From Anagrus nilaparvatae (lineage: Eukaryota; Arthropoda; Insecta; Hymenoptera; Mymaridae), in the NCBI GenBank assembly GCA_022575985.1, contig JAKSXM010000014.1, positions 29,078,001-29,142,000 on the forward strand: 64,000 bases of DNA, given 5' to 3'. Under the pieces are notes generated by a model. It was not told where the DNA came from, ran no database searches, and worked only from the letters and a program-made list of their open reading frames with translations. A program made the position numbers and the translations under genes. Positions 14,401-24,157 of this stretch are shown piece after piece. Each line of letters starts with the position of its first letter. Positions within the stretch are counted from its first letter, which is position 1.

Positions 14401-17400
14401 ATTTCTTTACGAAATGACCCCGATTTTCGGATTCAGCGACCCAAAAAACGTATAGGAAAGCAAATCTCATGTTCGCCAGTAAAAATACAACCAAACCCGT
14501 ATTTTGACTGGAGTATATATCTTGTACGTGACAAAAATTTAGATGCTATTTGGGCTAAAGTAAATATTATGGAATACTACTCAGTATGGCTTGATACTTG
14601 TTCAGTTTTGGGCAAGTCAATCTAAACAAACAAATTTTAATTTTTCGTAATGATGATTTAATTACTCAAAACATTCAAAATATTCAAAATATTCTAGGTA
14701 AAATTAATTTTACTTTGATTCTTCAAGTTTCTTAGAGAGTAATTTAATACTTGAAATTATTTACAGTGATCGGTGTAATGGAATTTCCTGACTAGCTAAA
14801 TTGAAGGCACTCCTTGTGCAAAATGTGTAACATCTTAACATTTATTTTATGCGACAAGTTATTTCCGGTTCACATCCCTTCGAGCTCTCTTATTACTCCC
14901 TTATGCTTTTGCAAAAAGATAATTTCTAATAAAACAAATTCGATTTTGATACTTTTGTCAATATTGTGGGTTGAACGAAAAAAATCAAAAAATTATTAGC
15001 AAAAGTTAGTAAAAGTATCAGAAGTTGTTGAAATACTTATTAATTTTTATATTTTATTTATTATATGTACACTGTATTACCAAGTATTACTGATGTATAT
15101 TTGCTTGCAGAAATTGATCAGAGGCCAAAATCTCCAAAAAACTGCGACTTTTTCTTATACTTGATTTTATAAAAAATGTATTTTCAAATATACTGCTAAA
15201 TTCTATTGCTTGAAATCATAAGTAAATTAATTGCCTTACCCTGTTTGGTATTTTTATTGGAATTTTTTGAACGGATTTTACAAAGCAAACGCAGGCACCT
15301 CGCAAGTTCGTAAGTTTTGTAACCCTTTTTCCAAAATTCTGATTTGTAAAAGCGGTAACCACCTCATTATATTAAATTCTAACAGACCTTCTTCTATAAC
15401 CCACTTTAGAAATCATTTTACTTGCGAGAAAAATTTAATTCTAAATTTCCAATGATAAGACACCGACGTTTTCATTTTTACAATAAATAGCAGTCCTTTT
15501 TTGAACGGTTCCATTTCAAGCCAATTTAATAGTTAAAATTGATTTCAATTTTCAATTTCCATTAGTTATAAAGAACTCGATAAGATCCAATAAATTTTTA
15601 AAAAATGTTTGATTTTTTTTGCCAAATTTTCATTAACGGCCAGCCTGATAATTTGAAAATTCCGTTTTAATCCCTGTTAATATTTAGCTAGAAAATTAAA
15701 GCAAATGAAATCTTAATTGATGAAGTAAATTCTTAAATTTTCAAGCAAAATCCAAGCAGATCAACTCAACAGAGTAGCAATTATAAAATCAGAACTTTTT
15801 TTGTTGCAATGCAGCCAAAATATTAATAGTCTGCTATATCTCTTAAAATAGAGTGCAATGACACAATAAAAATTTTTTGTATTTCATTCGTAAAATTATC
15901 AATAAACTAAAATTCCCACGCCAAATACGTAAACTATTTAAATATTTTAAATTATCAACTTTCATCTAAAACAGTAAAAATCCAAATTTTAACATTACTA
16001 AAATAAGTTATCCCTTTTTTTGAATGCATTAAATTTATTACAGGTTCTCAGCAACTTGCATGATTCTTGGGTCTTGATTAGATCTTTTTGTAAACATGAT
16101 GCTAACGTTTTTCTTGTAATTATCTGAACGGTACCCAAGAACCTCGCACATAATAGTCTTCAATAGAATGGCTATTTCAGGACAATTTTTTTTCCTTTTT
16201 TACACGTTTTTCTTTAAATTGTCTGGATGAAATTTATTCTCATTTCTTTAACTTTTTTTTTTATAATAAAGAAAAAACACACAATAAATAATAAAAGTAT
16301 TTTGTATCGATTTTTTATTTTATACTGTTTGAATAAATGGGGCTGTCAATTAATGATGTCATCTTTATTCTGCTCTGATTATGCAAAAAGATAGTCATTT
16401 TTTCTTATTGAAAAATAATATTATGTTATATGGTTTGAAATTTCTTTAGGGTATACCTGCAGTATTTCACTTGTTTTGGTCCCTTAAAAAAATACCAAAT
16501 TAAATTATTTTAATTTTCTTTTCTTGGTTTCTTTGTTTAACCTCTGATGTAAGATGTAAGTTTTGCATTTGTCCGGAGAATAATTGTCTAGGGGGGCAAT
16601 TATATGCAGGATTAAATTTCCAGAAAGAAAATCACTAGAGGGCTAAAGAGCCTTACACTAAATTTGCAGAATCTGTAAAGTCAAATTTTAGTCAACTTTC
16701 TCTATGAACTACCTTCAATTTTTACAGTGTACCTTTAAAATTTTTTTTTTTTTTAAATCTTTAGTTGCTTCAAAAATATTTTAAAATTCAAAATTATAAA
16801 ATTGGAGCCAAGTCAGAAGCTAATTTTTTCTGTATTTTACTTAAAAATTAGAACAAAATTTTTAATTCTGAGGCTGTATATTTCAAAAAATGTACTTAAT
16901 GCAATCTCTGTACATCCACTTGAGCCCAAAAATTAACCCATATAAATAAAATAAAGTAAAAATGTAGATTAAGTTGTTAATAATAAAGTGGATGAAATAA
17001 ATGTTATGTCATGAGGTCAGATATAGGAAATCGAGCTAATATGAAAATAGCAAATGCACCTAACAACTATATTTCATTATGAATAAAATAAGAGAACATA
17101 TTTGACTTTTGCTGCCAATTATATTTTATAAAGCTTCGCAGTCTCTACTTATTATTATTAAATTTTATTATTTATTTGCAAAAACCACCTATTATTCAGT
17201 CTAATCAAGTTACATAAAAATTCGAATTTTTAGTTATTTAATTTTAATGTAATTTTTTAAAAAATTTTTTATTTCAATCAATCAATATATTTTAATCAAT
17301 CATTAATTGACCTTTACTGTAATATGTTATCTTAAAACTTTAAACTTTGCATGATAAGGTTCGTCGAAAAAAAAATGATAATAAAAATTGTCAGAATCAG

Positions 17401-20400
17401 AAATTAAATTAGAAAAAGACAGGCAGACATAATTTTTTTTCTGCGTCCTCGATTGAAATATATGCCTAAAGGAAAATATATATAGGTATACATTTTTGTT
17501 ATAAAAAAAGTAGGTTTATTTCATCTTCAGAACGAACTATTTACCTATTTATATAAAATTTTTTTTTATTGTATTCCTTATCATCATTGCAAAAATATAA
17601 TAGCGCAGGTTATGCGACGTAGTTGCGCCAAAAGAAAAAAAAAATTTTCATACATTTTTCTCTCTCGCTCTACCAAGGGAAGCAAAAGCCCCGGGTCGAT
17701 AGAGCCGCGCAGTCCTCTTTCTGACGCGCCACGATTCGATCATTCTCGCACGTAAACATTAGATTTAAAAAAAAAGTCTTATCAAAAAAGTACTTTGAAT
17801 TTTTTTTATAATTGACGAAAGGAAAAAAATAATAATTTTTTGAAATAATTAAATTGAAAATATTTCTTGATAACGCACATTAAAAGTATTTTATAATAAT
17901 AATAATCAAAACATACAAGTTTTGATCCGATGTTATAAAAACACGGAGAGATAAAAGTACCTACTCTCTTCGATATATACAGCAAATTATTTATGTATAC
18001 AAACACATCGATGTGTCGTCGTAAACGAGCCATTGGTGACTCGGACCGGATTCTTACATAAAAGAAAAAAAGTTATAATTCTCTTGAAGACTGAGGTCGA
18101 ATCATTCCACGCCCGATACAATAAATAAATTCAAGTGTATAATAAAAAAAGTATTAAATAATCTGGTAAAGTGGTGATTGTTTATTGTGGAAGACGTTAT
18201 TACTGTAAGTGGTGTAAAGTATCGGAGGGAAAATTTAGCCGGTGTGCAAGAATATACAAAATGAGTTCGGGAAAAAGGCCTTGCGGCGGTGAACCTTGTA
18301 TTTGGAATGTTTTCATTCCCAGTAAGTTTTTTTCATAACATTTCTGATTGTTTTTATCCTATTAGTAGTAAAAAAGTTTACGCGCATATCAAAAGAGGGT
18401 TGATTTTACTTTGGGTAGGGTCATTCAACCTATAGGAAAATTGTAGTTTACACAAGGGTAGGGAAAGATTACGGGTTCTTTCTATATAAAATTCTATGTG
18501 AATTTTCTTTTCATCCAAAGCTTGTAGTATACTATAAGATAAGATAGGTCAGTTTGTCAACAATTCATAAAAACAGAACCTATGCTTATGCTTTGCTTGT
18601 ATTTTGGAGCTCGTTTTGGAGGTTATAAAATTTTATTTATTACTTTATGAATGTTAAAATAACAACTTAATTGTTAATTATCTAATTTAAAGAATCAGTA
18701 TAAATTTTATTTTCGCGTGTAAAGGTATAATATTCAATAATACTAAGCTTTAAAGCTTTTAACGGTTTTTTTTAATACCTATTTTTAAGGAAGAGTCCAT
18801 TTTTCGAGATAGGTTAATTTTTTGTCATTAATTTCTGTAAATACATATTAAATTTAATAATTTATAATAATTAACAATTTTAATAAAATTATACAATTTA
18901 TTATACTTTTTAAGAAAATAAAATAGGTATATATACCTAATTTAAAAAAAAATGATTTCTACAGGTTATGTTTGCAATGTAGGTGTGGCTTAATTGTTAT
19001 ATGTTTACATTATCAACATTTGCAGATAAACATTATAATAATGTAATTCATATCCTTGAAAATAAACTTATTTTTGTAAATATAGGTAATTTAAAAAGAA
19101 AAATTAACCTGCAAAATTGTTAATAAAACTGAAAATAATTATAAACAATGATAAGAAAAAATACATTTTTTTCAAATAGTAATAAATATAGGTATTATGT
19201 AATATGCTAAAATATTAATTAAAAAAATACAGAACTTTTATTATGTTGAAGATTTTTAGATGATTCACAGGTACATACACACACACATAAATAACTGTAT
19301 CCAAGTCAGGGTAAGAGCTTTTAATCAAAAGAAAAGAGTTTTAGGTTTCATATTTAATATTTAAAAAGGTATATGAAGGTCTTTGAACTTATAAAATTTC
19401 ATAATTTCAATTTTTACAGGCATATAAAATTTTTTATTATTTAAATATAATTTAATAATATTGATTTATATTTTCTTAAAAATAAAGTATAGAATAAAAA
19501 AAAATGATATGCTAAAAGAAATAATAAAAGTTTTTGTAGGTCATGAAAAACTATAATATACAACTTGACATTAATATTTTTGTGGTTCTGATATAAAAAT
19601 GTTATTTTTTTTTTTTCTGAAATAAAATAATTAAATAAAGGCCAAAAGGCTAATGGCATAATATCATAAATCCAATGTCATAAGATAGGATATTTAATAC
19701 AAAATCAAATACTGCAGTGGTTATTATTACTTTATTGCGTAATTTACTTTATAGACATTCAATGTCATTGAACTAATAATATTTTTTTTTATTGTTTTTT
19801 TTTTATTTATTTATTTTAAATTAACATAACCTATAAAAAAAATGTAATTTTTTTTAGATTTATTTTGTATGTAATTAATTAAAATTCTAGTGATAATATG
19901 ATTGAAGATGAATTGTTTCTTGCAAAAGATTATATTGTTGATTTATTATCAAATTCAAAATTATTTGATGTTGAAAATAATATTTCATTATCAAGTAAGA
20001 TTTATAATTATATATATATTTTTCTGCATATATTTTAATATATTCTCTGTGTGCATATATACTTGACATATTGTGATATTAATATTTGTCCCTCAAGTTT
20101 TTTTGTTGTATGTAAGCAGAAAAAAATTGTTTTTTATTGATTCTTTGATTTTTTTTTTATGATAAATTTTTCATAATTGTAATTATTTAGGTTTATATGA
20201 GCATGTTTTTAATTGGGAGTTGAGATTTATACTGGAAATTTGAGTTTTTGGCTCCAAAACTTGAGAATTGTAATAATTTACTCCAAAAAATATAAAAGAA
20301 AATGTTCATTTTAATAAAAATCATGGGTCACATACCTACTCATCATTGTAGAATCTGTAAACAATTAAAATTAAGGCCCTTTCTACACTAGCACGTAATC

Positions 20401-23400
20401 ATCTTTTATGATAATCATGTCTGTCTGCTAGACTCGTGTCTAGCTAGACTCATGTCTGCTAGACATGATTATATTATTGGTTTAGCTTGCTTAATTATAT
20501 CTTAAAGATATAAATAATTACACCGGCTATACCAATAAATGTCTAGCAGACATGTTTATCATGAAAGATGATTACGTTCTGGTGTAAAAACGCCCTAAGC
20601 CTGATAAAAGTAAAATTTTTTTTATATTTTTTGGAGCATTTGTATTTATGAGCATCTATATCCATCAGCAATACACACAGTCACACACAAACACGATTTT
20701 TATTTTTTATCTTTCATAAAGTTTTTTTTATCTATAAAATTTTAAAAACCAATATTAGTTCAAAAAATTCAAAAATTTACCCATATATAATGATAAGTAT
20801 TAAATGTAAATTTAAACAAAAGGGGAAATACAAAAAGAATGATTTTCATTTCTGATAAAGCAGGTCAATTTCAAGTTTAAAAAAAATCTATTGTTTATTT
20901 ATTTATTCAAGATAAATTACAAAAAAACTAATACAAACAATAATTATTTATTTTTCAGGTGCATGGTTCAATCCAGAAAGACTGCATCCAAAAGGTATAT
21001 TATAAAAAAATTAATTTATTCCTAAAAATAATATTTGTAAGTGTACCTAAGCAAAAAAATCGTTAATTATTGAAAAAATTATTTTTGAGTACAATAAAAC
21101 GATAAATTTGAAGAAAAAAAAAATGAAGGTCACTTAATACATAAAAAAAATTAAATAGGTGGTTCTGTCTGGTTGCATTATATAGAATTTTGCGTGTATA
21201 ATTGCAATGCATAAAATAAAATATATAGGGATAAAAAGTACAAGAGAAAGAGAGAGATAGTAACATTTTCCCGGCGTTGACCAGTTTAACCAACTTAAGA
21301 AAAAAAAATGTGTTAAAACTGTACTATTTTACCATCCAGTCTTATTTAAGATTACGTACAAGAAGGTTATGTTTGTGTTTTATTCTATTTTTTAATCATT
21401 GTTTCTTTATTTCGAAAATAAAAAACAATAGATAAAAATAGATAAAGAGAAAGTAATCTCTTTTTTTTATCTTTTTTTTAAACGTCATAAAAAAAAAAAT
21501 TATTCATTTTCATTGTTTTAATTTTAAAGAAAAAGAAGATTCGGAGTCATCAAACTCTGAAACACTTATTTAGTACTAAATATAACGTCCAGCATCTCGT
21601 GCCAGATTATAAAAAGTAGTTTTTCTGGGGATTTACACGTGAACAACTTGTTCTCACACAGCTGCCTTTTTACTTTTTTATACTTTTTTTTTAAGACTTT
21701 TTTAATATTATTTTTTTTTTTGTAATAAATTTTTTATTAAGAAGTACAAAACAAACCATAATAAGCTGTAAAACATGGCAATTACTAAATCAGATTGTGA
21801 GTAAAAATAACAAATTCTTTTTTATTTATAGTTTTCTAATTAATTAATTCAACTTTTTATCAAACATGGATGATGATGATGATTGATGACACGTGGTATA
21901 TCAAAAAATTTTGGTTATTACGTAGTAGCTACGAAAATTAACGATTTTATTCGTTGAATAGTAAATTCTTTGATCAAAATTATGATTCATCATCCATAAA
22001 ATTTCAAAGAAATATATTTCGGAGCACGGTACTAAAAGGGTTATATTGCAATAAATAATAAAATAGGTACCTTATGTTATATAAAAACAAAGGAAGACCT
22101 CATATAATATTACAAAACAATAAAAGATTAATTAATAACACCTACACAACAAAATAAACTAAATAATAAAACAAAATTGAAAATTCGTCACAATAAAATA
22201 TTAACCTTGAACGTTATAAAAAATATCATACATTAAACGGAAATAAGTGCAACGGAGCTCGTCAACCTGATAATCATAATAATAATTACATTTGTAATAT
22301 ATTTTTTAATTCATTTTAGATAACTTGTTGCACATTTTAATTAATCTCCAAGACCAAAAATAAATTTAATTTTTTTAAATAAATTTTTAGTGTAATATTT
22401 TAAAACTATAAATAAAGTTACAAGTGCAGTAAGTAATAAAACACAAAAGCATCGATACTATTTTTAAGGGTAGGAAGAAATTACACGTAAATAGCGTGCT
22501 GATAATTACATATTTTCTGCCAATATATGAACAATTTTATTGCTATGATACCGACAATAGGGTAAATAATGCGTAGAAAAATCGAAACCACATGCAGACT
22601 ATAGTAAACTTTCCCCTATTTTTTTGTTGTTGCAAAAAAAAGAAATTACATATACCTATACCTATACGTATCTCCCACAATACCTTTATATAACTATCTC
22701 TTTCTAACCAAAATCTTTTCCAGGACTGGATATGTATAAAGTTTGTATACTTTCTTTATTTCATACAGTCTTCAAAAGCCACGAAACATTAGGTTATAAA
22801 AAATATAAAATTTTTAATTAAAATTGTTAAGTTTTATAATTATAAAATGGTTAAAAAAAATCAACAACAATCTGTTACTAATTTACCAGAAAAAGGTCCC
22901 AGTAAGTAATTTTTTATTTGTTCTTAATGAAAAATATACCAACTATTACATGTTCCTTGACCTTGTAAGTCAGTGCATTATTTTAATAACATATTTTTAT
23001 TTTTTTTTTGGTTAAACATATGGTACCTAAAAAAAACAATTTTTTTTTTTTTAATCAGGTACCTATACCTATAATATGAAATTTTTTATAATTTATATAA
23101 CAACGTGGCGTTTTTATTTAGTGACATCAATATTAATATACCTAAGAAACTTAATTTAAAATTTTTCTTTTTTTATTAAAAAGCAATTTTAATTAAATTA
23201 AATTTGTAATATATTTTCTTAAATAAAAATTAGGTTAAAATATTACTTCAAGGTCATATAAATATACCTTTTACTATGAATGAAAATAGATTTATTCGCA
23301 AAAATAAGAGATAGTAGTAGTATATAATATACTTACTAGTTTTAATTTTTTATTAATTTCTATTCTTAGTTTTATGTTATTTGGGACATATGACTCCAAA

Positions 23401-24157
23401 ATGTTAAAATAGAAGAAGCTACTCTATCTCTCTTTCTCTTTCATATATATATTATTAAATATGTGGATATATTATAACAGTTATTTAATTATAATTTATT
23501 TTAATTTACAGTGGCAGCATTAATTTATTGGAGAGATCCAAAAAAATCAGGAGTTGTATTCGCTGGGATATTGGCTGTATTATTATCATTGGCCTATTTT
23601 AGTTTGATCAGCGTAATAGCATATGTTTCATTATTAACATTATTGGGAACAATTGGTTTTCGTATATACAAAACTGTATTACAAGCTGTACAAAAAACAT
23701 CTGATGGACATCCATTTAAAGAAATATTAGATATTGATTTATCATTACCAAGTGAGAAAGTTCATGATATTGCTGACATCGCTGTATCCAATATTAATGG
23801 TGCATTAACTGAATTACGTAGGCTTTTCTTAGTTGAAGATTTTATCGATTCTCTTAAATTTGGTGTTATATTATGGTCATTGACTTACCTCGGAGCATGG
23901 TTCAATGGAATGACTCTTGTCATTATTGGTTAGTAGAGACTTTACTTATCTGTACGTATATTTATATATTTTCTCTTCTTCAATTTCTTTTTTTAGGAGT
24001 CGTTGCACTTTTCACGCTACCCAAGGTATACGAGACCAACAAGACACAGATCGACAAGAACCTTGCACAGATTCAAGACAAAATCAATGAAATTACATCT
24101 AAGGTTAAATCCGCAGTACCAATTGGAAAGAAAGATGAATCCAAAAAGGATAATTAA
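2474..24157 (+). CDS. Rtnl1: Reticulon (Rtnl1-like), long isoform; gene span
   Basis: Reticulons are ER membrane proteins that bend and stabilise tubules through two hydrophobic hairpins. Coding exons of the long isoform are 2474-3485, 23512-23928 and 23997-24157; every join is phase 1 and the product is about 529 residues. The first exon encodes about 337 mostly acidic, proline-rich residues with no membrane segment. The shared exons hold the reticulon homology domain: LIYWRDPKKSG, a long hydrophobic stretch (GVVFAGILAVLLSLAYFSLI), a polar loop of about 65 residues containing LDIDLSLPSEKVHDIAD, then the second hairpin (FGVILWSLTYLGAW..). The protein ends in KKDN, which fits a KKXX ER-retrieval signal. 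Four further first exons (18261, 19898, 21775, 22847) and a 36-nt cassette exon (20959) lie between and are listed separately. The family assignment is firm; which transcripts exist is inferred from splice sites. Confidence 0.93.
3098..3259 (+). repeat. Three tandem 54-bp coding repeats in reticulon long exon
   Basis: Three consecutive in-frame copies (3098-3151, 3152-3205, 3206-3259) encode the 18-residue unit KEPSWNVIDEPPTKPLPP, with V changed to I in the third copy. Nucleotide differences between copies are few, so the expansion is recent or homogenised. The KPLPP segments resemble proline-rich SH3 ligands; that role is inferred only. Confidence 0.95.
3486..5890. other. Start of reticulon intron 1; no gene seen
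   Basis: AT-rich intronic DNA with a (TTA)n microsatellite near 4081-4105 and a 10-bp tandem GGCCGGTATC doublet at 5091-5110. No open frame with recognisable protein features. Confidence 0.6.
5891..6722. mobile_element. pogo/Tc1-mariner-like non-autonomous element
   Basis: Begins CAGTGGAACTTTGATAATTC at 5891 and ends with the reverse complement ..ATCAAAGTTCCACTG at 6722, each end next to a TA (5889-5890 and 6723-6724), the target duplication of IS630-Tc1-mariner elements. The subterminal regions on both sides repeat ACTTCGAATTATC and TTCATGCGGCAA. The CAGT start and the ATAATTCGAA subterminal motif recall pogo/Tigger elements. The 832 bp carry no transposase frame, so it is a derivative moved in trans. 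Confidence 0.88.
6723..8540. other. Intronic sequence without assignable gene
   Basis: A less AT-rich patch at 7040-7160 and an open frame at 8247-8501 (84 residues, no recognisable domain, no splice context) were examined; neither supports a gene. The rest is AT-rich intron. Confidence 0.5.
8543..9035. repeat. G-rich minisatellite repeat element
   Basis: From 8593 to 8722 a short unit (GGGGGTGAAAA-TGACGTTTTTA) repeats about five times with G runs of variable length. It is followed by two adjacent copies of a 125-bp unit, 8743-8867 and 8868-8990, that look identical and start ATTTAGGGACTTAGAATAAT. The segment starts near AACATGGAACATATTCATTGG and ends near AACATGTTCCATGCTCGTTGG. A diverged copy in the opposite orientation lies at about 57.78-58.03 kb. 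Confidence 0.82.
9036..10190. other. AT-rich intron, nothing recognisable
   Basis: Very AT-rich with (TTA)n near 9590 and (ATTA)n near 9808; no gene or clear repeat element seen. Confidence 0.6.
10191..10722. mobile_element. Possible inverted-repeat element around a T-rich tract
   Basis: The ends TACACTGAGAAAAAATGTA (about 10190) and the reverse complement of ACAATTTTGTGAGTGTA (about 10706-10722) are similar but not identical, and AAGGGTAATTTTT recurs three times inside. The centre, 10371-10490, is nearly pure T with scattered A. A degraded non-autonomous transposon is the likely explanation; the ends are uncertain. Confidence 0.45.
10723..12528. other. Intronic sequence, no gene seen
   Basis: Short open frames at 10948-11130 and 11588-11824 have no family features and no neighbouring splice sites of matching phase. 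No repeat structure stands out. Confidence 0.55.
12531..14513. mobile_element. TA-flanked element with satellite-built inverted arms
   Basis: The ends are CTCCAGTCAAAATACGG at 12531 and its reverse complement ending 14513, both bordered by TA (12529-12530, 14514-14515), as in IS630-Tc1-mariner insertions. The left arm holds about eight units of a ~141-bp repeat; GGGTCGCTGATCAAG-like anchors start near 12608, 12750, 12893, 13035, 13176, 13317, 13458 and 13598. The right arm holds inverted units with anchors near 13918, 14003, 14143, 14285 and 14427. The outermost four units of the two arms pair almost completely. The left arm has a run of 15 or more G where the right arm has GGGTTTGG. The middle (about 13600-13920) is AT-rich and has no transposase. 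Confidence 0.87.
14514..17600. other. Rest of reticulon intron 1; no gene seen
   Basis: AT-rich sequence on both strands without recognisable coding potential or clear terminal repeats. Short open frames at 14814 and 15231 are unsupported. Confidence 0.6.
17600..18260 (+). promoter_or_regulatory. Probable internal promoter of short reticulon isoforms
   Basis: A patch rich in CpG in an AT-rich background, 17605-17760, contains GCGACGTAGTTGCGCC, CTCTCTCGCTC, CCCCGGGTCGATAG and GACGCGCCACGATTCG. It precedes alternative exon A by about 500 bp. The contrast in base composition and the position argue for a core promoter and 5' UTR; no TATA box is obvious. Confidence 0.5.
18261..18321 (+). CDS. Rtnl1: Reticulon alternative first coding exon A
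   Basis: ATG at 18261 opens 20 codons beginning MSSGKRPCGGEPC and ends after one base of the next codon at a consensus gtaagt donor. The phase-1 end matches the acceptor at 23512, giving a protein of about 212 residues (P then M-A-A-L-I-Y-W at the join), or longer if the 36-nt cassette exon is included. It lies about 500 bp downstream of the only GC-rich island of this part of the gene (17.6-17.76 kb), which fits a separate promoter. The exon is inferred from signals, not from a homologue I can name. Confidence 0.7.
18322..19897. other. Intron between alternative reticulon exons A and B
   Basis: AT-rich; no repeat element or open frame of note. Confidence 0.6.
19898..19994 (+). CDS. Rtnl1: Reticulon alternative first coding exon B
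   Basis: ATG at 19898 opens 32 codons (starting MIEDELFLAKDYIVDLLSN) and ends in phase 1 at a gtaaga donor. Joined to the cassette exon at 20959 it reads ..SLS-SAWFNPERLHPK-VAALIYWRD, giving about 236 residues. The open frame up to a good donor, the correct phase and the sensible junction support it as a real short-isoform start. Confidence 0.72.
20375..20595. mobile_element. PIF/Harbinger-like MITE, 221 bp
   Basis: The left end GGCCCTTTCTACACTAGCAC and the right end, whose reverse complement is GGGCGTTTTTACACCAGAAC, form long imperfect inverted arms that continue through GTAATCATCTTTCATGATAA and GTCTGCTAGACAT. TAA sits directly outside both ends (20372-20374 and 20596-20598), the 3-bp target duplication expected for PIF/Harbinger. 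No coding capacity. Confidence 0.85.
20959..20994 (+). CDS. Rtnl1: 36-nt reticulon cassette exon
   Basis: An acceptor (tttttcag) at 20951-20958 and a gtatat donor after 20994 bound 36 nt that are phase 1 at both ends. It adds exactly 12 residues, (S/G)AWFNPERLHPK, just before the LIYWRD start of the reticulon domain. Being symmetric, it can be included or skipped in any isoform without shifting the frame. I believe a similar AWFNP-type peptide precedes the domain in other insect reticulons, but this is from memory and should be checked by alignment. Confidence 0.72.
20995..21774. other. Intron before alternative reticulon exon C
   Basis: AT-rich intron; the segment at 21590-21660 (GTCCAGCATCTCGTGCCAG, then a GTTCTCACACAGCTG stretch) is less AT-rich and may include the start region for exon C. 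Nothing else seen. Confidence 0.4.
21775..21796 (+). CDS. Rtnl1: Reticulon alternative first coding exon C (very short)
   Basis: ATG at 21775 with only seven codons (MAITKSD) plus one base, followed by a gtgagt donor. The phase-1 end fits the acceptor at 23512, reading MAITKSD-LAALIYWRD, about 199 residues: little more than the membrane domain. Very short N-termini are normal for some reticulon isoforms. A 22-nt coding stretch is weak evidence by itself; the donor strength and the matching phase are what support it. Confidence 0.5.
21797..22846. other. Intron before alternative reticulon exon D
   Basis: AT-rich, with a (GAT)n stretch at 21866-21890 and pyrimidine-rich sequence at 22660-22730. 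No gene or transposon end recognised. A promoter for exon D would have to lie here. Confidence 0.5.
22847..22901 (+). CDS. Rtnl1: Reticulon alternative first coding exon D
   Basis: ATG at 22847 opens 18 codons (MVKKNQQQSVTNLPEKGP) and ends in phase 1 at a gtaagt donor. Spliced to 23512 it gives about 210 residues. The exon is the closest first exon to the reticulon domain, 610 bp upstream of it. Supported by signals and phase only. Confidence 0.6.
22902..23511. other. Last intron before the reticulon domain
   Basis: AT-rich intron ending in a standard tttacag acceptor at 23505-23511. No feature seen. Confidence 0.6.
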
